DNA of 20,414 nucleotides from S015-6 sp964384945 (GCA_964384945.1 CAYLMK010000045.1:1-20414); one strand, 5' to 3'. Positions 7,271 through 15,591 are shown, counted from the stretch's first letter. The notes: generated from the letters alone by a model not told the origin. Made by a program: numbers and translations.

Positions 7271-9610
7271 TCACAGCTTGTGGGTACTGAATCCAGGCTT
7301 CAGGATCTGGACAAGGCTCGGGATGATCGTGAGCGCGGCAACCATGTTCAGCAACATGAGCAACCCCAGAAGCAACCCCATCTCCGCCTGAAACTTCAGA
7401 TCCAGGAACACCCAAAAGATGACGCCTGCAACGAGCGTTGTTGCCGTGAAACTAATCGCCTTCCCTGTTGTCTCCAGGGCGATACGGTTTGAGGTTTCGT
7501 AGTCCCCGCATACCGCATACTCCTCCGCGATGCGGGAGAGCAGATAGATTCCGTAGTCGATGCCTATGCCCACCGCAATGGCGGCGACGGGGAGGGAATT
7601 CACGTTCAGGTCGATCCCCCTGAGCAGCATGAATGCCTCGGAGAGCACCTGCGAGATAGCCAAAGGCACGATGAGGACGATCCCGGCCTTGATTGAACGG
7701 AAGGTCCCTACGCAGAGCACGAACACCGCGGCGAACACCACAATCAACGACACCCAGTACGAGTACTCCACCTCCTCGTTGACAGCCGCCAGGATGCCAA
7801 TCAGGCCTCCAGCCAACCGAAACCGCACCTTGTCGGAGGGATGGTCCTCGATGAATTGCCTCGCCTTGGCAAGAGTCTCGCGGATCAAGTCACTGTCATA
7901 GTCCTTGTAGTAGCAGGTGATCGTGGCGTTGTTCCAATCGTAGTCTACGTACTGATCCATTTCCCCGGGGGCGGCACTGTTCCGGATGAGATGGCCTATC
8001 TGTCCAAGGTCCCGGGGGTTTCTCGGAAGAAGGTGCCATTTCGGATGTGCCTCGTGAAACATTCTATAAATGCTCTTGATCATGTTCGTGAAGGTGAGCG
8101 TTCCCCCTGCTCCCCCCTCGTTCTCCATGTACCGCTGGAAATCCTCCATCATCCGCAAGGTCTGGTAGTTTTTGACCGCCCCCTTCTCCTTCCCCTCTGC
8201 GATGATCACCATCTGGGTGGCGCCAACGAAATGCTCGTTGAAGAACCGGAAGGCCCGGTTGTAGGGGTGGTCTGCGAAGAGGATGGAGACGCCGGCCTCG
8301 GTATCCCCGACCTTGAGCCGGCTTGCCAGGGTGCCGCAGACGACGAGGATGAGTACCACCGAGGCCAGAACGGCCCACCTACCCTTTCCCTCTGAGGGTA
8401 TGAGAAGCATAGCTGCGATGCGGGTGTAGACTTTTCCCCTGGACTCCCGCTCGAGGAGGCCTCTTCTGGGGGGCTGGACCAGGGAGAGAAGAAGAGGGCT
8501 CAAGGTGGGAACGGTAACCACGATGGTCAGGATCCAGAAGGAGGCAAAGAATCCGAGGTGCCGCATGAGCGGAATGGTCGCCACCGAGATCAGCAAGACC
8601 CCGATCGCATCCGTGACGATCGAGAGTGTGGCGGGAGTGAACAATTCCCCATATCCCCGGATGATCGCCTCTTTCTTGTTCTCCAGGCGAAGGTACTCTT
8701 CGTGGTATCTGGCCATACACTGGACGGAGTGGCTGATCGTACGGGCCGTAATCACGAGCGGCACGACCAGGATGAGCGGATCCAAGGAGTATCCGAGCAG
8801 CCTCGCGAACCCCAGGCCCCAGAGCGCACTGAGTCCGGCGGAGAGACAGGGGAAGAGGACCCCCTGCCAGTTGCGGAAGTAATAGAAGAGGAGCAAAGCC
8901 AGCACCACCGCCGTGATCCCCAGCACCCAGTAGACTTGCGGGGCGAGATGGTAGACGTAGCTGTAAAGCGCCGGGTACCCCGTGAAATAGATGTTGTGCC
9001 TCCCGTCCTCTTCTCGTTCCCGGATCTGCTGGAGTCGTTCGTGAAGCTTCAGCGGGTCGACCCCTTCTTCCCAGAAGCCTGCATAGATGGCCGCCGTCTT
9101 GTCGTTCGGGGAGACGTAGAACCCTCGAACGCCGGAATTCTTGTAGATCGCCTCCCTGAACCGACGCATTCCCCCCTCGTCTCGGGAGACGCCCGGGCCG
9201 AGCAGAGGCTGAATCGCTATGCCCCAGCTCGTCACCTTGACATCCTTGAGTTTCGGGTGAGTGATCGAGGCGAGCTGCATCGGATTGCAGCCGCGGATGG
9301 TGAGCATCTCTCGCGTGATCCGGCTGACCTTGTCTATGGTGTCCCAGTTGTAGATGTCCCCTTCCTTCACCTCGACCGCACAGATCAACACGTTTGCGCT
9401 GCCGAACATGTGTCGGTATTCGTTGTAGAGTTGTATGTAGGGATGCTTGGGTGGATAAAACGAGATGAAGTCGGTGGCAATACGGAGTTGAGACACTTGG
9501 TAGCCGAAGAAGGTCGAACCAAGGGCGATAGCCGCCAGGAAGACCAGCCTGTGCTTCAGGATGAACGCTATGTATCTCTCGAGTATTTTTCGCCGCTTCG
9601 GTTCCTGCAT
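7271..9610 (-). CDS. RND superfamily (MMPL/HpnN-like) transporter
   Basis: An inner-membrane exporter of 779 residues with the duplicated MMPL plan. TM1 is at about 21-38, a periplasmic domain spans 40-225, a five-helix bundle 226-380, then TM7 near 412-430, a second periplasmic domain 432-615 and a final bundle 616-770. The second bundle carries AVGIGIDYGIYLLSR (679-693), whose Asp685-Tyr686 are the proton-relay residues of MmpL-type pumps. The matching place in the first bundle reads VPLVITARTISHSVQ and lacks the Asp-Tyr pair, so proton coupling would rest on one half. ATG 9610 was chosen because GTGAGG lies just upstream and overlaps the stop of the propeller gene eight bases away; the frame is open further upstream but there it overlaps that gene entirely. 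Neighbours DUF1302 and DUF1329 indicate trans-envelope movement of a lipid-like or other hydrophobic molecule. Confidence 0.9.
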   Translation of the reverse strand: MQEPKRRKILERYIAFILKHRLVFLAAIALGSTFFGYQVSQLRIATDFISFYPPKHPYIQLYNEYRHMFGSANVLICAVEVKEGDIYNWDTIDKVSRITREMLTIRGCNPMQLASITHPKLKDVKVTSWGIAIQPLLGPGVSRDEGGMRRFREAIYKNSGVRGFYVSPNDKTAAIYAGFWEEGVDPLKLHERLQQIREREEDGRHNIYFTGYPALYSYVYHLAPQVYWVLGITAVVLALLLFYYFRNWQGVLFPCLSAGLSALWGLGFARLLGYSLDPLILVVPLVITARTISHSVQCMARYHEEYLRLENKKEAIIRGYGELFTPATLSIVTDAIGVLLISVATIPLMRHLGFFASFWILTIVVTVPTLSPLLLSLVQPPRRGLLERESRGKVYTRIAAMLLIPSEGKGRWAVLASVVLILVVCGTLASRLKVGDTEAGVSILFADHPYNRAFRFFNEHFVGATQMVIIAEGKEKGAVKNYQTLRMMEDFQRYMENEGGAGGTLTFTNMIKSIYRMFHEAHPKWHLLPRNPRDLGQIGHLIRNSAAPGEMDQYVDYDWNNATITCYYKDYDSDLIRETLAKARQFIEDHPSDKVRFRLAGGLIGILAAVNEEVEYSYWVSLIVVFAAVFVLCVGTFRSIKAGIVLIVPLAISQVLSEAFMLLRGIDLNVNSLPVAAIAVGIGIDYGIYLLSRIAEEYAVCGDYETSNRIALETTGKAISFTATTLVAGVIFWVFLDLKFQAEMGLLLGLLMLLNMVAALTIIPSLVQILKPGFSTHKL

Positions 9611-9618
9611 ACTTTTCC

Positions 9619-10557
9619 TCACTGGAAGAAGGAGGTGCCCCGCCTGTCCCAGAGAATCGATGGTCTTCCGGTTGTACCGACGGCTTGCCAACTCCTCCCT
9701 CTGTCGGTGGAACGTATGAGGGAGCCCGCCTCTCCGACCCCCCACCCTTCCCCCCCACGAAGCGTGACCCCATAGATGGAATTGGTGGAGTCTGTTTGAG
9801 CCATGTGCCAGGTTTGCCCTTGGTCGACGGAATATACGACGTTGCCGTCCAGGCCCGCCGCGACGATCGTGTCGCCATCGATCGAGAGACAGAACAGGGA
9901 CTGCTCGGTCACGCTGGGAACGGCCGTCCACACCTTCCCGCCGTCCTGGGTCCGGAAGATGTTCCCGAACTCCCCCACCATCCAGCCCTGCAGGCTGTCG
10001 ATCATCCGCACCCCGTAAAGGATAATGTCGTCCTCCAGGGCAAGGGCCTCCCAGGTCCGGCCCCCGTCCTGGGTCCTTGCCACGGTTCCCCAGTCCCCTA
10101 CGGCACACCCGTGAAGGACATCCCCGAAGTCAAGGCTGAAGAGGTGATTGTCTGTATGGCTCTGCTGAATCGACCAGGTTCTCCCACCATCTTCACTATG
10201 CAGGATGGTTCCGGCCTCCCCTGAGATCCAGCCGTTTCTTCCGTCCGGGAAGCTCACGGAAAACAGGGCGTCCTGCACGGGGCTCGGAACCTCGACCCAA
10301 AGCTCTCCGGTCTCCTCCGACCTCCGGTAAATCCTCCCCCGCTCGCCCACGATGATGCACTCGGGTTTCGAATTCCGCCGGATGACCGAGTCGAAGATCA
10401 TGTCCCGGATCTCTTCGCTCTTTAACTTCTTCATCCCATCCCCGGCATTCCCCGGGAGCACGGAGAGACCGACAACGAAGGCAGAGAAACCGGCTATGGC
10501 AAGCATGTTCAGCAAACCCCGGCCGGCCCTATATGCCGCAGCCCGTGTTCCCCTCAT
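9619..10557 (-). CDS. YCF48/BNR-type six-bladed beta-propeller, membrane-anchored or secreted
   Basis: A 312-residue protein with a hydrophobic N-terminal segment (about 15-36) that is either a signal peptide or an anchor. Six repeats follow, each ending in a Trp at residues 87, 128, 169, 210, 250 and 290, a strikingly regular 40-41 residue period. The units carry the pattern GWxxGexGxixrTxDGGrtW, seen as SEDGGRTW, TQDGGRTW, TQDGGKVW, SVDQGQTW and STDRGRSW. This is the YCF48 (photosystem II stability/assembly factor HCF136-like) family, which outside phototrophs accompanies RND/DUF1302/DUF1329 genes. A scaffold or assembly role for the transporter in the periplasm is likely but inferred. ATG 10557 follows AGGAGG by nine bases. 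The stop is eight bases from the RND start, so the two are probably coupled. Confidence 0.87.
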   Translation of the reverse strand: MRGTRAAAYRAGRGLLNMLAIAGFSAFVVGLSVLPGNAGDGMKKLKSEEIRDMIFDSVIRRNSKPECIIVGERGRIYRRSEETGELWVEVPSPVQDALFSVSFPDGRNGWISGEAGTILHSEDGGRTWSIQQSHTDNHLFSLDFGDVLHGCAVGDWGTVARTQDGGRTWEALALEDDIILYGVRMIDSLQGWMVGEFGNIFRTQDGGKVWTAVPSVTEQSLFCLSIDGDTIVAAGLDGNVVYSVDQGQTWHMAQTDSTNSIYGVTLRGGEGWGVGEAGSLIRSTDRGRSWQAVGTTGRPSILWDRRGTSFFQ

Positions 10558-10615
10558 CTCGAAAGGCCTCCTATTCCTCGGACCGTCGGTTCTCCGCTTG
10601 CGAACCCCGAAACCG

Positions 10616-11989
10616 TCAACTCGTCTCGTACGTCTTTTCGAATAGCTGGGTCTTCTTCACTGCACGCTCCAGCGTGTGAGGCTTGACCCAGGTGATGGCA
10701 GGTCGTACCTTGTGCAGAGAGTGCATCTTCTGAAGAATCTCTGCTTCGAGCGCAGGCAATTCGCGCTCTGCGATCCCCTCTCCGCATTCCACCTTGATCT
10801 TCAGAGGGGGCACCACGCGCGGCGGCGGTGCCTCAAGCACGATTCGGAAGGCACCGGTCACCCGCGGGACGAATTCGTTGATCACGCCCTGGATCGCCGC
10901 GGGGTAGACCGGAACACCCTTCACCTTGAGCATGTCATCGGCCCGGCCAACGATCTTGTATCGAAAACCGCTTCGTCCGCACGGGCAGGGGTCTGTGAAG
11001 ACCTGGTGGATGTCGTTGATCGTAAAACGCAGGTTTGCAAAAAAGATTGTTGCCTCGGGCTCGAGGGGTGTGAACACGGCAAGGCCCGTTGCACCATGCT
11101 CCATGGGCACCGGTTCATGGGTCCCAGGGTCCACCAGCTCGTAGTGGCAGTGGTCGTCCGCAATCCAGTGCATGCCCTGATACTCGGGATGGTTGCAGGA
11201 GACCCCATAGCCGGCACCGAGATCATAGACTTCCGCCCCGTACTCGCTCTCCAACCGACTTCGAACCTCGGGTATACCCGCCCCCGGCTCTGCCCCGAGG
11301 AGGAGTGTCTTCAGATTGAGCCTTCGCACCGGCTCTCCCAGGACCTCCAGCGCCCGCTCGATCAGGTGCAGTGCCAAAGAAGGAGTGCAGCTCAGAATGT
11401 TGGCTCTGAAGAGCCTCATGAGGCCGAGCATGCGTTCCGTCCCCACCTCCGCCCCGATGGGTAGGATGGTCAGACCCTTGATCTTCTTGAACCAATACAG
11501 GTGAGGCGTCCCGGCGGCATGCATGCTGAGCCCGAAGCCGACGGCGAGCCGGTCCCCGGGCCCAAAGCCCAGGCGCCAGCCGATCCTTCCGAATATTTCC
11601 CCCATCGCTTCAGCACTCTTGTGAAACACGGGATACGGCGTGGGAATCCCGGTGGTTCCGGAGGTGGTGGTCAGCAGATGCAGGTCCTTCAGACGCTCGT
11701 CCCCAAAAAGAAACCGGTAGGCCTCGAACATGTCATTGCCTGTTTCGCTGAAGACGTCGCGGTAATCAGCCTGTCCGACGATCGGAATCGCTCTTGCGAG
11801 ATCCTCGAAGGAGCGGATGTCTTCAGGCCGGACGCCGGCCCTGTCCATCCGCCTCCTGTCGAACGGAACGTGGTCGAAAAAGAACCGAAGGGCGGGCTTA
11901 AGCTTCCTCTCCTGGATCTCTCGCATCTCAGGCGTGTTCAACAGGGGTTCGATGTCCATGTTGAAGTACTCTGGTCTCTGCCCGGCCAT
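10616..11989 (-). CDS. PaaK-like (phenylacetate-CoA ligase family) acyl-CoA ligase
   Basis: This 457-residue protein has the length and motifs of the phenylacetate-CoA ligase family, AMP-forming enzymes that attach CoA to aryl or other carboxylic acids. Visible features are TTTSGTTGIPTPYP (107-120, the phosphate loop, with Thr-Pro where many ligases have Lys), LLGAEPG (230-236), DLGAGYG (256-262), DPCPCGRSGFR (333-343), GRADDMLKVKGVPVYP (348-363) and a C-terminal KK pair (445-446) before TQLFEK, the place of the catalytic Lys. DPCPCGR is typical of the bacterial PaaK branch. An AGAG/GGGAG stretch precedes ATG 11989. It is the second CoA ligase of the operon and probably works on a bulkier acid than the PrpE-like one. 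Substrate unproven; benzoate-, phenylacetate- or steroid-type acids are all possible. Confidence 0.85.
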   Translation of the reverse strand: MAGQRPEYFNMDIEPLLNTPEMREIQERKLKPALRFFFDHVPFDRRRMDRAGVRPEDIRSFEDLARAIPIVGQADYRDVFSETGNDMFEAYRFLFGDERLKDLHLLTTTSGTTGIPTPYPVFHKSAEAMGEIFGRIGWRLGFGPGDRLAVGFGLSMHAAGTPHLYWFKKIKGLTILPIGAEVGTERMLGLMRLFRANILSCTPSLALHLIERALEVLGEPVRRLNLKTLLLGAEPGAGIPEVRSRLESEYGAEVYDLGAGYGVSCNHPEYQGMHWIADDHCHYELVDPGTHEPVPMEHGATGLAVFTPLEPEATIFFANLRFTINDIHQVFTDPCPCGRSGFRYKIVGRADDMLKVKGVPVYPAAIQGVINEFVPRVTGAFRIVLEAPPPRVVPPLKIKVECGEGIAERELPALEAEILQKMHSLHKVRPAITWVKPHTLERAVKKTQLFEKTYETS

Positions 11990-12034
11990 GGCCTCTCCCT
12001 GCTACCGCCGATCGAAAGGGTTTCCAGTGTCCTG

Positions 12035-12060
12035 CGAGCTCACCAAATACGGTGACCTCG
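12035..12060. repeat. Two-part hairpin between the unknown gene and the PaaK-like gene
   Basis: CACC (12041-12044) pairs with GGTG (12051-12054) and, outside a 2x2 internal loop, CGAG (12035-12038) pairs with CTCG (12057-12060). It lies in the 83-bp gap of the operon. It may be an mRNA structure; no T-run follows. Confidence 0.25.
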
Positions 12061-12072
12061 TCCCATTTTCCT

Positions 12073-12798
12073 TTAGGACTTGTCTTCGGACGGCTCATGC
12101 CAATACAACTGATTCATGCCGATACGATCCTTGAACTCTTGTGGAACCTTCGACGGGTCCTTGTAAAAATGAAGAATGCAAGGCTCACCCGGCTTTTTCT
12201 TGCGCTTGGCGATTACGATGTTCTGGGCCTTGTCCCCGCTCAGCATGTTGGACCAGATCTCCACCCAGGTGCAGTGGGAACAGTAGACGGGTACATTCTC
12301 TTCGCCCCATGTGTGAGGCCCGGCCTTCTTCATTCGGGCGAATCCGAACAGGCCGTCGTACATGCCCTGGTCGATCAGGAAACCCCCGCTTCCGCAATGG
12401 CCAAAGGTCACGACGAACTTGTCGTCTTCCTCTTCGATCTTCAACCCTGGAATCATTCGGTGATGCCGCAGGATGCCATCCACCCACATCTCCATATACG
12501 CCTTCATCCCCACTTCCCTCCTGGCCTTTTCGAGACCCAGCATGGGAAGGAAGTAGCTTTCCTTCAGGGCCTCCTTTGCGGCGTCTTCACCGTATCTGTT
12601 CACTATGTGGGTCAGTAGAGACGTCACCCAGTACACGTAGTGATCATGGATCCAGTTCTTGGTCTCCTCGCTTCTCTTCAGCCACCCTTTGGCTTTTTCA
12701 ATATCGCCTCCGTCGAGGGCCTCCAAAGCCAGGTCGATATGGGTCTTGGTGAATTCCCTGAGTTCCTCGTCCGTGAATAGCCGTTTTACTTTTTCCAT
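12073..12798 (-). CDS. Conserved-looking protein of unknown function with Cys/His motifs
   Basis: I do not recognise the family. From ATG 12798, chosen for AAAGGAG eight bases upstream, the protein has 241 residues and no signal peptide or membrane segment. Residues 1-110 are charged and probably helical (EELREFTKTHIDLALEAL, then a second helix pair). Residues 125-241 look like an alpha/beta domain with GHCGSGG (133-139), PHTWGEENVPVYCSHCTW (161-178) and EPCILHFY (205-212). Cys135, Cys173, His175, Cys176 and Cys207 could bind a metal or a redox centre. The overall plan, a helical N-half and a Cys/His-rich C-half, slightly recalls proteins annotated as ATC hydrolase-like in Desulfobacterota, but the match is weak. 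It is the first gene after the presumed regulated promoter, which suggests a main catalytic or sensing part in the pathway rather than an accessory one. Confidence 0.75.
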   Translation of the reverse strand: MEKVKRLFTDEELREFTKTHIDLALEALDGGDIEKAKGWLKRSEETKNWIHDHYVYWVTSLLTHIVNRYGEDAAKEALKESYFLPMLGLEKARREVGMKAYMEMWVDGILRHHRMIPGLKIEEEDDKFVVTFGHCGSGGFLIDQGMYDGLFGFARMKKAGPHTWGEENVPVYCSHCTWVEIWSNMLSGDKAQNIVIAKRKKKPGEPCILHFYKDPSKVPQEFKDRIGMNQLYWHEPSEDKS

Positions 12799-12898
12799 GA
12801 TTCGTCTCCTTTCCTGGTATCCCAGATCTCGCGCCGGATCCCCTGACTTGGCAGAGATTTCCATATCCTTGAACCCTGGCATTGAAGCAGGCACTCTA

Positions 12899-12913
12899 TC
12901 AAAGATCGTGCCC
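12899..12913 (-). promoter_or_regulatory. Candidate sigma-54 (-24/-12) promoter for the operon
   Basis: Read on the minus strand, GGGCAC-GATCT-TTGA lies 101 bases upstream of ATG 12798. The consensus is TGGCAC-N5-TTGC: the GG of the -24 element and the spacing fit, but the -12 element has GA instead of GC, a serious mismatch. It is worth listing because a sigma-54 activator gene is directly upstream on the same strand. Transcription would start near 12888. Confidence 0.35.
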
Positions 12914-12932
12914 GTGGCGGCTCGACTCGGGA

Positions 12933-12940
12933 GTCATGAC
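12933..12940. promoter_or_regulatory. GTCATGAC palindrome next to an AT-rich block
   Basis: A perfect 8-bp palindrome followed by an AT-rich block (12941-12970, including AATAAATTATT) lies in the 280-bp gap between activator and operon, just upstream of the candidate -24/-12 element. Its place suits an activator-binding or bending site, though known enhancer sites are usually longer. The rest of 12941-13078 shows no ORF. Confidence 0.3.
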
Positions 12941-13078
12941 AATAAATTATTGATTAGATTGGATAAATTCGTTACTTTTGGGCTGGGAAGAACAGGGGGA
13001 GCAAGGGGTTAAACCGATGGGGATGAACCGCATTCGGTAATTTTCACGAAATACAGTCAAACACGTCCTGCTGAAGCC

Positions 13079-15418
13079 TCATCCGACCCTCCACGGCTGG
13101 CGGATGCCGAGCTTCTGCATCCGTCCCCTCAAAGTGTTCGGATGAAGGCCGAGCAGATTCGCGGCACCATTCTTCCCGCTTATTCTCCAATGGGTTTCCT
13201 GGAGGGTCTCAACAATGTAGTCCCGCTCGATGTCTGCAAGGGTCCCTTTGTCGGTCCGTCTCAGACCCGTTGACCGGGCCGTCGTCAGTGCATCGACGAC
13301 CCGCAACACCTCTCCGCGGGCGTTGATTACCCCTCTTTCAATGACGTTCGACAGCTCCCTGACATTTCCCGGCCATTGGTATTGCTCCAAGGCCTTGAGC
13401 TCCTTTGTCGGTATGCGGGTTATCTGCTTTCCCATCTTCTTGGCGGCCTTCCTGACAAACCAGTTGACCAGCAGAGGGATGTCCTCCCTGCGCTCCCGGA
13501 GTGGCGGTACCGTGATGGGGAAGACGTTCAGCCGGTACCACAAATCCTCCCGAAAGCGCCCGCTCCGAACCTCTTCAACGAGATCCCGGTTGGTTGCCGC
13601 GACGATCCGGACGTTCGCCCGGATCGTTTTCGTACTGCCCAGCCGCTCGAATTCACCCTCCTGGATCGCCCGCAGCAGCTTGGCCTGCACTCCCAGGGGC
13701 AGCTCGCCGATCTCATCCAGGAACAGCGTCCCCCCGTCCGCAATCTCGAAGCGCCCTACGTGCCGTGCGTGAGCTCCGCTGAACGCACCCTTCTCGTGGC
13801 CGAACAGCTCACTTTCGATCAGGTTGGATGGAAGGACGGCGCAGTCCACCTTCACCAGGGGACGGTTGTTTCGCAGGCTCGCGTCATGGATGGCCCTTGC
13901 AATCACCTCCTTCCCCGTGCCCGTCTCCCCCATGATGATCACCGTAGCATCGGTGGGGGCGACGTGCTCGACCTTTTGCAGCACCCGCTGGAGCGCGCGA
14001 CTCTGCCCGATCACATCCTCGTAGTCGTGCTCGAGCCGGATCTCTTCGCGAAGGTAGTCGCGTTCCGCCTCGATCTGGTCCTTGAGCTGATTGATTTTGG
14101 AGAAAGCCTCCTTCAATTCCTCGTCAGCCCGCTTGCGCAAGAGCGCATTCGCGATCATTTCCGCGCACAGCATGAGCCGCTTGATCAGGTCCTCGGGCCA
14201 GGCTAGCCTGGCGTGGACGGTGCTGAAGGCGAGGGACCCGAGCGCTCTTCCCCCAACAACCAGCGGGAGCAGAATGATCGATTGTACACCGTAACTGATC
14301 ATGCTCTCCCGGTCCCGTCCTGCCTCGTCGGGCAGATCCCCCGGGTCTCGAACGAGCAGCAACTCCCTTCCGACCACCTTCGAGGTGATCCAGGGCCAGT
14401 CTATCTCAGGGTCCGCTGAACGTACCGGTGCGATCCCCTCGATGCCCCAAGAATGAGAGATCACAACGCTCTTTCCGTCCTCCCCGAACTGAAGCAGCCC
14501 CCCTCTGGCAGCGCCCAGGAGCTGCCCGACCTTTTTCGTTCCTTCGGTAATGCGATTGTCTATCTCCTCCGCCGGTAGATTGACAAATGTTGCCGAAAGT
14601 TCCGAAAGAAGCGTCTCGAACCTGAGGCGCTCCTGGAGGGAGAGTTCCATCTCCTTCTCGTGTGTGATGTCAACGAAGAGAAACAGCCTGGATCCCTGTG
14701 TTCCCTCTTTTGTTCGGATCTCCCGCACGCGCATCCTAGCGGGGAACGGCTCGCCCCCCCTCTTTCGGCACCGAACCTCAACCCCGGCATCGTCCTTGGT
14801 CACGGCCGGAATGCCTCTCTCCTTGTCCCGGCCATCGAACAGACACGACAGATTCTCCCAGAGAAGTTCGCCCTTCGTGTAGCCAAAGGTCTGCGTCACC
14901 GTGTTGTTGACCAACACAATGAACCCCTCTGCATTGGTGGCGACCACGGCATTCGGGGATGAATCCAGGATGTCCCTCATGAATTGGGAAGACTCGGTGA
15001 GCTGGCTCATCGCCCCTGCCCTGGCAAACTCGCTCCGGTGGATCTCTTCAGAGATATCGTGAAGCAGCAGAAATCCCTTGCCCGAGGAAAGGGGTACGCC
15101 CTTTGCTATGCCGGAGATCCGGATGTCGTAGAACTGGGGCAGGACGTTGCTGAAGACCGCCGTGAAGGGTGTTCCCTTGTTCAACATCTCCCAGTACTTC
15201 CCCTGGTAGTAGTCCTCTTCGATGAGCCTCTTCCACGTTTCATGGAACTTGGCCCCAAGTACCGATTCTCGCCGCTTCTTGGATATCCTCTCCTGATGGC
15301 GATTCATCATGATCACCTTGCCCTCGTTGTCGAGAACCATCAGGCCGCAGGGCGCACTCTCGAAGACATCCTCCAAGAGCACGAGACTCTCTAGCCACTC
15401 ACCTGCCGACTTCTCCAT
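13079..15418 (-). CDS. Sigma-54-dependent activator, PAS-PAS-GAF-AAA+-Fis HTH
   Basis: A cytoplasmic bacterial enhancer-binding protein of 779 residues. Order: PAS 1 (about 12-125, APCGLMVLDNEGKVIMMN), PAS 2 (145-255, SPNAVVATNAEGFIVLVNN and FGYTKGEL), GAF (265-428), a coiled-coil linker (430-465), the AAA+ domain (468-700) and a Fis-type HTH (735-775, ending NGAANLLGLHPNTLRGRMQKLG). The AAA+ domain has Walker A GETGTGKE (497-504), the sigma-54 contact loop GAFSGA (544-549, Ser in place of the usual Thr), Walker B GGTLFLDEI (562-570) and WPGNVREL (682-689). There is no receiver domain, so the signal is probably a small molecule sensed by PAS or GAF, for example a pathway substrate. It lies upstream of the operon on the same strand and is its obvious regulator. 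ATG 15418 has AAGG nine bases upstream. Confidence 0.93.
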   Translation of the reverse strand: MEKSAGEWLESLVLLEDVFESAPCGLMVLDNEGKVIMMNRHQERISKKRRESVLGAKFHETWKRLIEEDYYQGKYWEMLNKGTPFTAVFSNVLPQFYDIRISGIAKGVPLSSGKGFLLLHDISEEIHRSEFARAGAMSQLTESSQFMRDILDSSPNAVVATNAEGFIVLVNNTVTQTFGYTKGELLWENLSCLFDGRDKERGIPAVTKDDAGVEVRCRKRGGEPFPARMRVREIRTKEGTQGSRLFLFVDITHEKEMELSLQERLRFETLLSELSATFVNLPAEEIDNRITEGTKKVGQLLGAARGGLLQFGEDGKSVVISHSWGIEGIAPVRSADPEIDWPWITSKVVGRELLLVRDPGDLPDEAGRDRESMISYGVQSIILLPLVVGGRALGSLAFSTVHARLAWPEDLIKRLMLCAEMIANALLRKRADEELKEAFSKINQLKDQIEAERDYLREEIRLEHDYEDVIGQSRALQRVLQKVEHVAPTDATVIIMGETGTGKEVIARAIHDASLRNNRPLVKVDCAVLPSNLIESELFGHEKGAFSGAHARHVGRFEIADGGTLFLDEIGELPLGVQAKLLRAIQEGEFERLGSTKTIRANVRIVAATNRDLVEEVRSGRFREDLWYRLNVFPITVPPLRERREDIPLLVNWFVRKAAKKMGKQITRIPTKELKALEQYQWPGNVRELSNVIERGVINARGEVLRVVDALTTARSTGLRRTDKGTLADIERDYIVETLQETHWRISGKNGAANLLGLHPNTLRGRMQKLGIRQPWRVG

Positions 15419-15540
15419 GCTCTCAACCTTTCATGTGGCATGCAGGGTACTCTCACCTTCTCCCCGCCCGTCGTTATCTTCCCGGCCCTCCCCGGCTTCG
15501 GAGCTTGTCCAGTATCTCAGAGTCGATCCAATACACGTAT

Positions 15541-15570
15541 ATCATATCTGCACCGTAGGCCTTTCCTCAA
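15541..15570 (-). promoter_or_regulatory. Candidate sigma-70 promoter of the activator gene
   Basis: On the minus strand TTGAGG (15570-15565) and TATGAT (15546-15541) are separated by 18 bp, four and five matches to the -35 and -10 consensus. A start near 15534 would give a leader of about 115 bases before ATG 15418. The remaining DNA between 15419 and 15540 shows no ORF or strong structure. Confidence 0.45.
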
Positions 15571-15591
15571 CGCCCCTATCGCATTTCTGCG

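Noticed and set aside
8379..9878. A 499-residue minus frame and a 405-residue plus frame (8558-9775) overlapping the RND gene
   Set aside because: Both have Arg/Pro/Gly-rich composition and no domain, while the RND frame has clear transmembrane segments and motifs.
9611..10108. N-terminal extension of the RND protein by 166 residues
   Set aside because: The extension overlaps the whole end of the propeller gene in another frame and is Gly/Arg-rich; ATG 9610 has its own ribosome site.
12045..12056. AAATACGGTGAC occurs here and again at 20378-20389
   Set aside because: A shared 12-mer is expected by chance in 20 kb, and the surrounding bases differ, so it is not evidence for an attachment site pair.
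13000..13016. Second possible sigma-54 element (GG...TTGC) on the minus strand
   Set aside because: The spacing between GG and GC is 11 instead of 10, which sigma-54 does not tolerate well.
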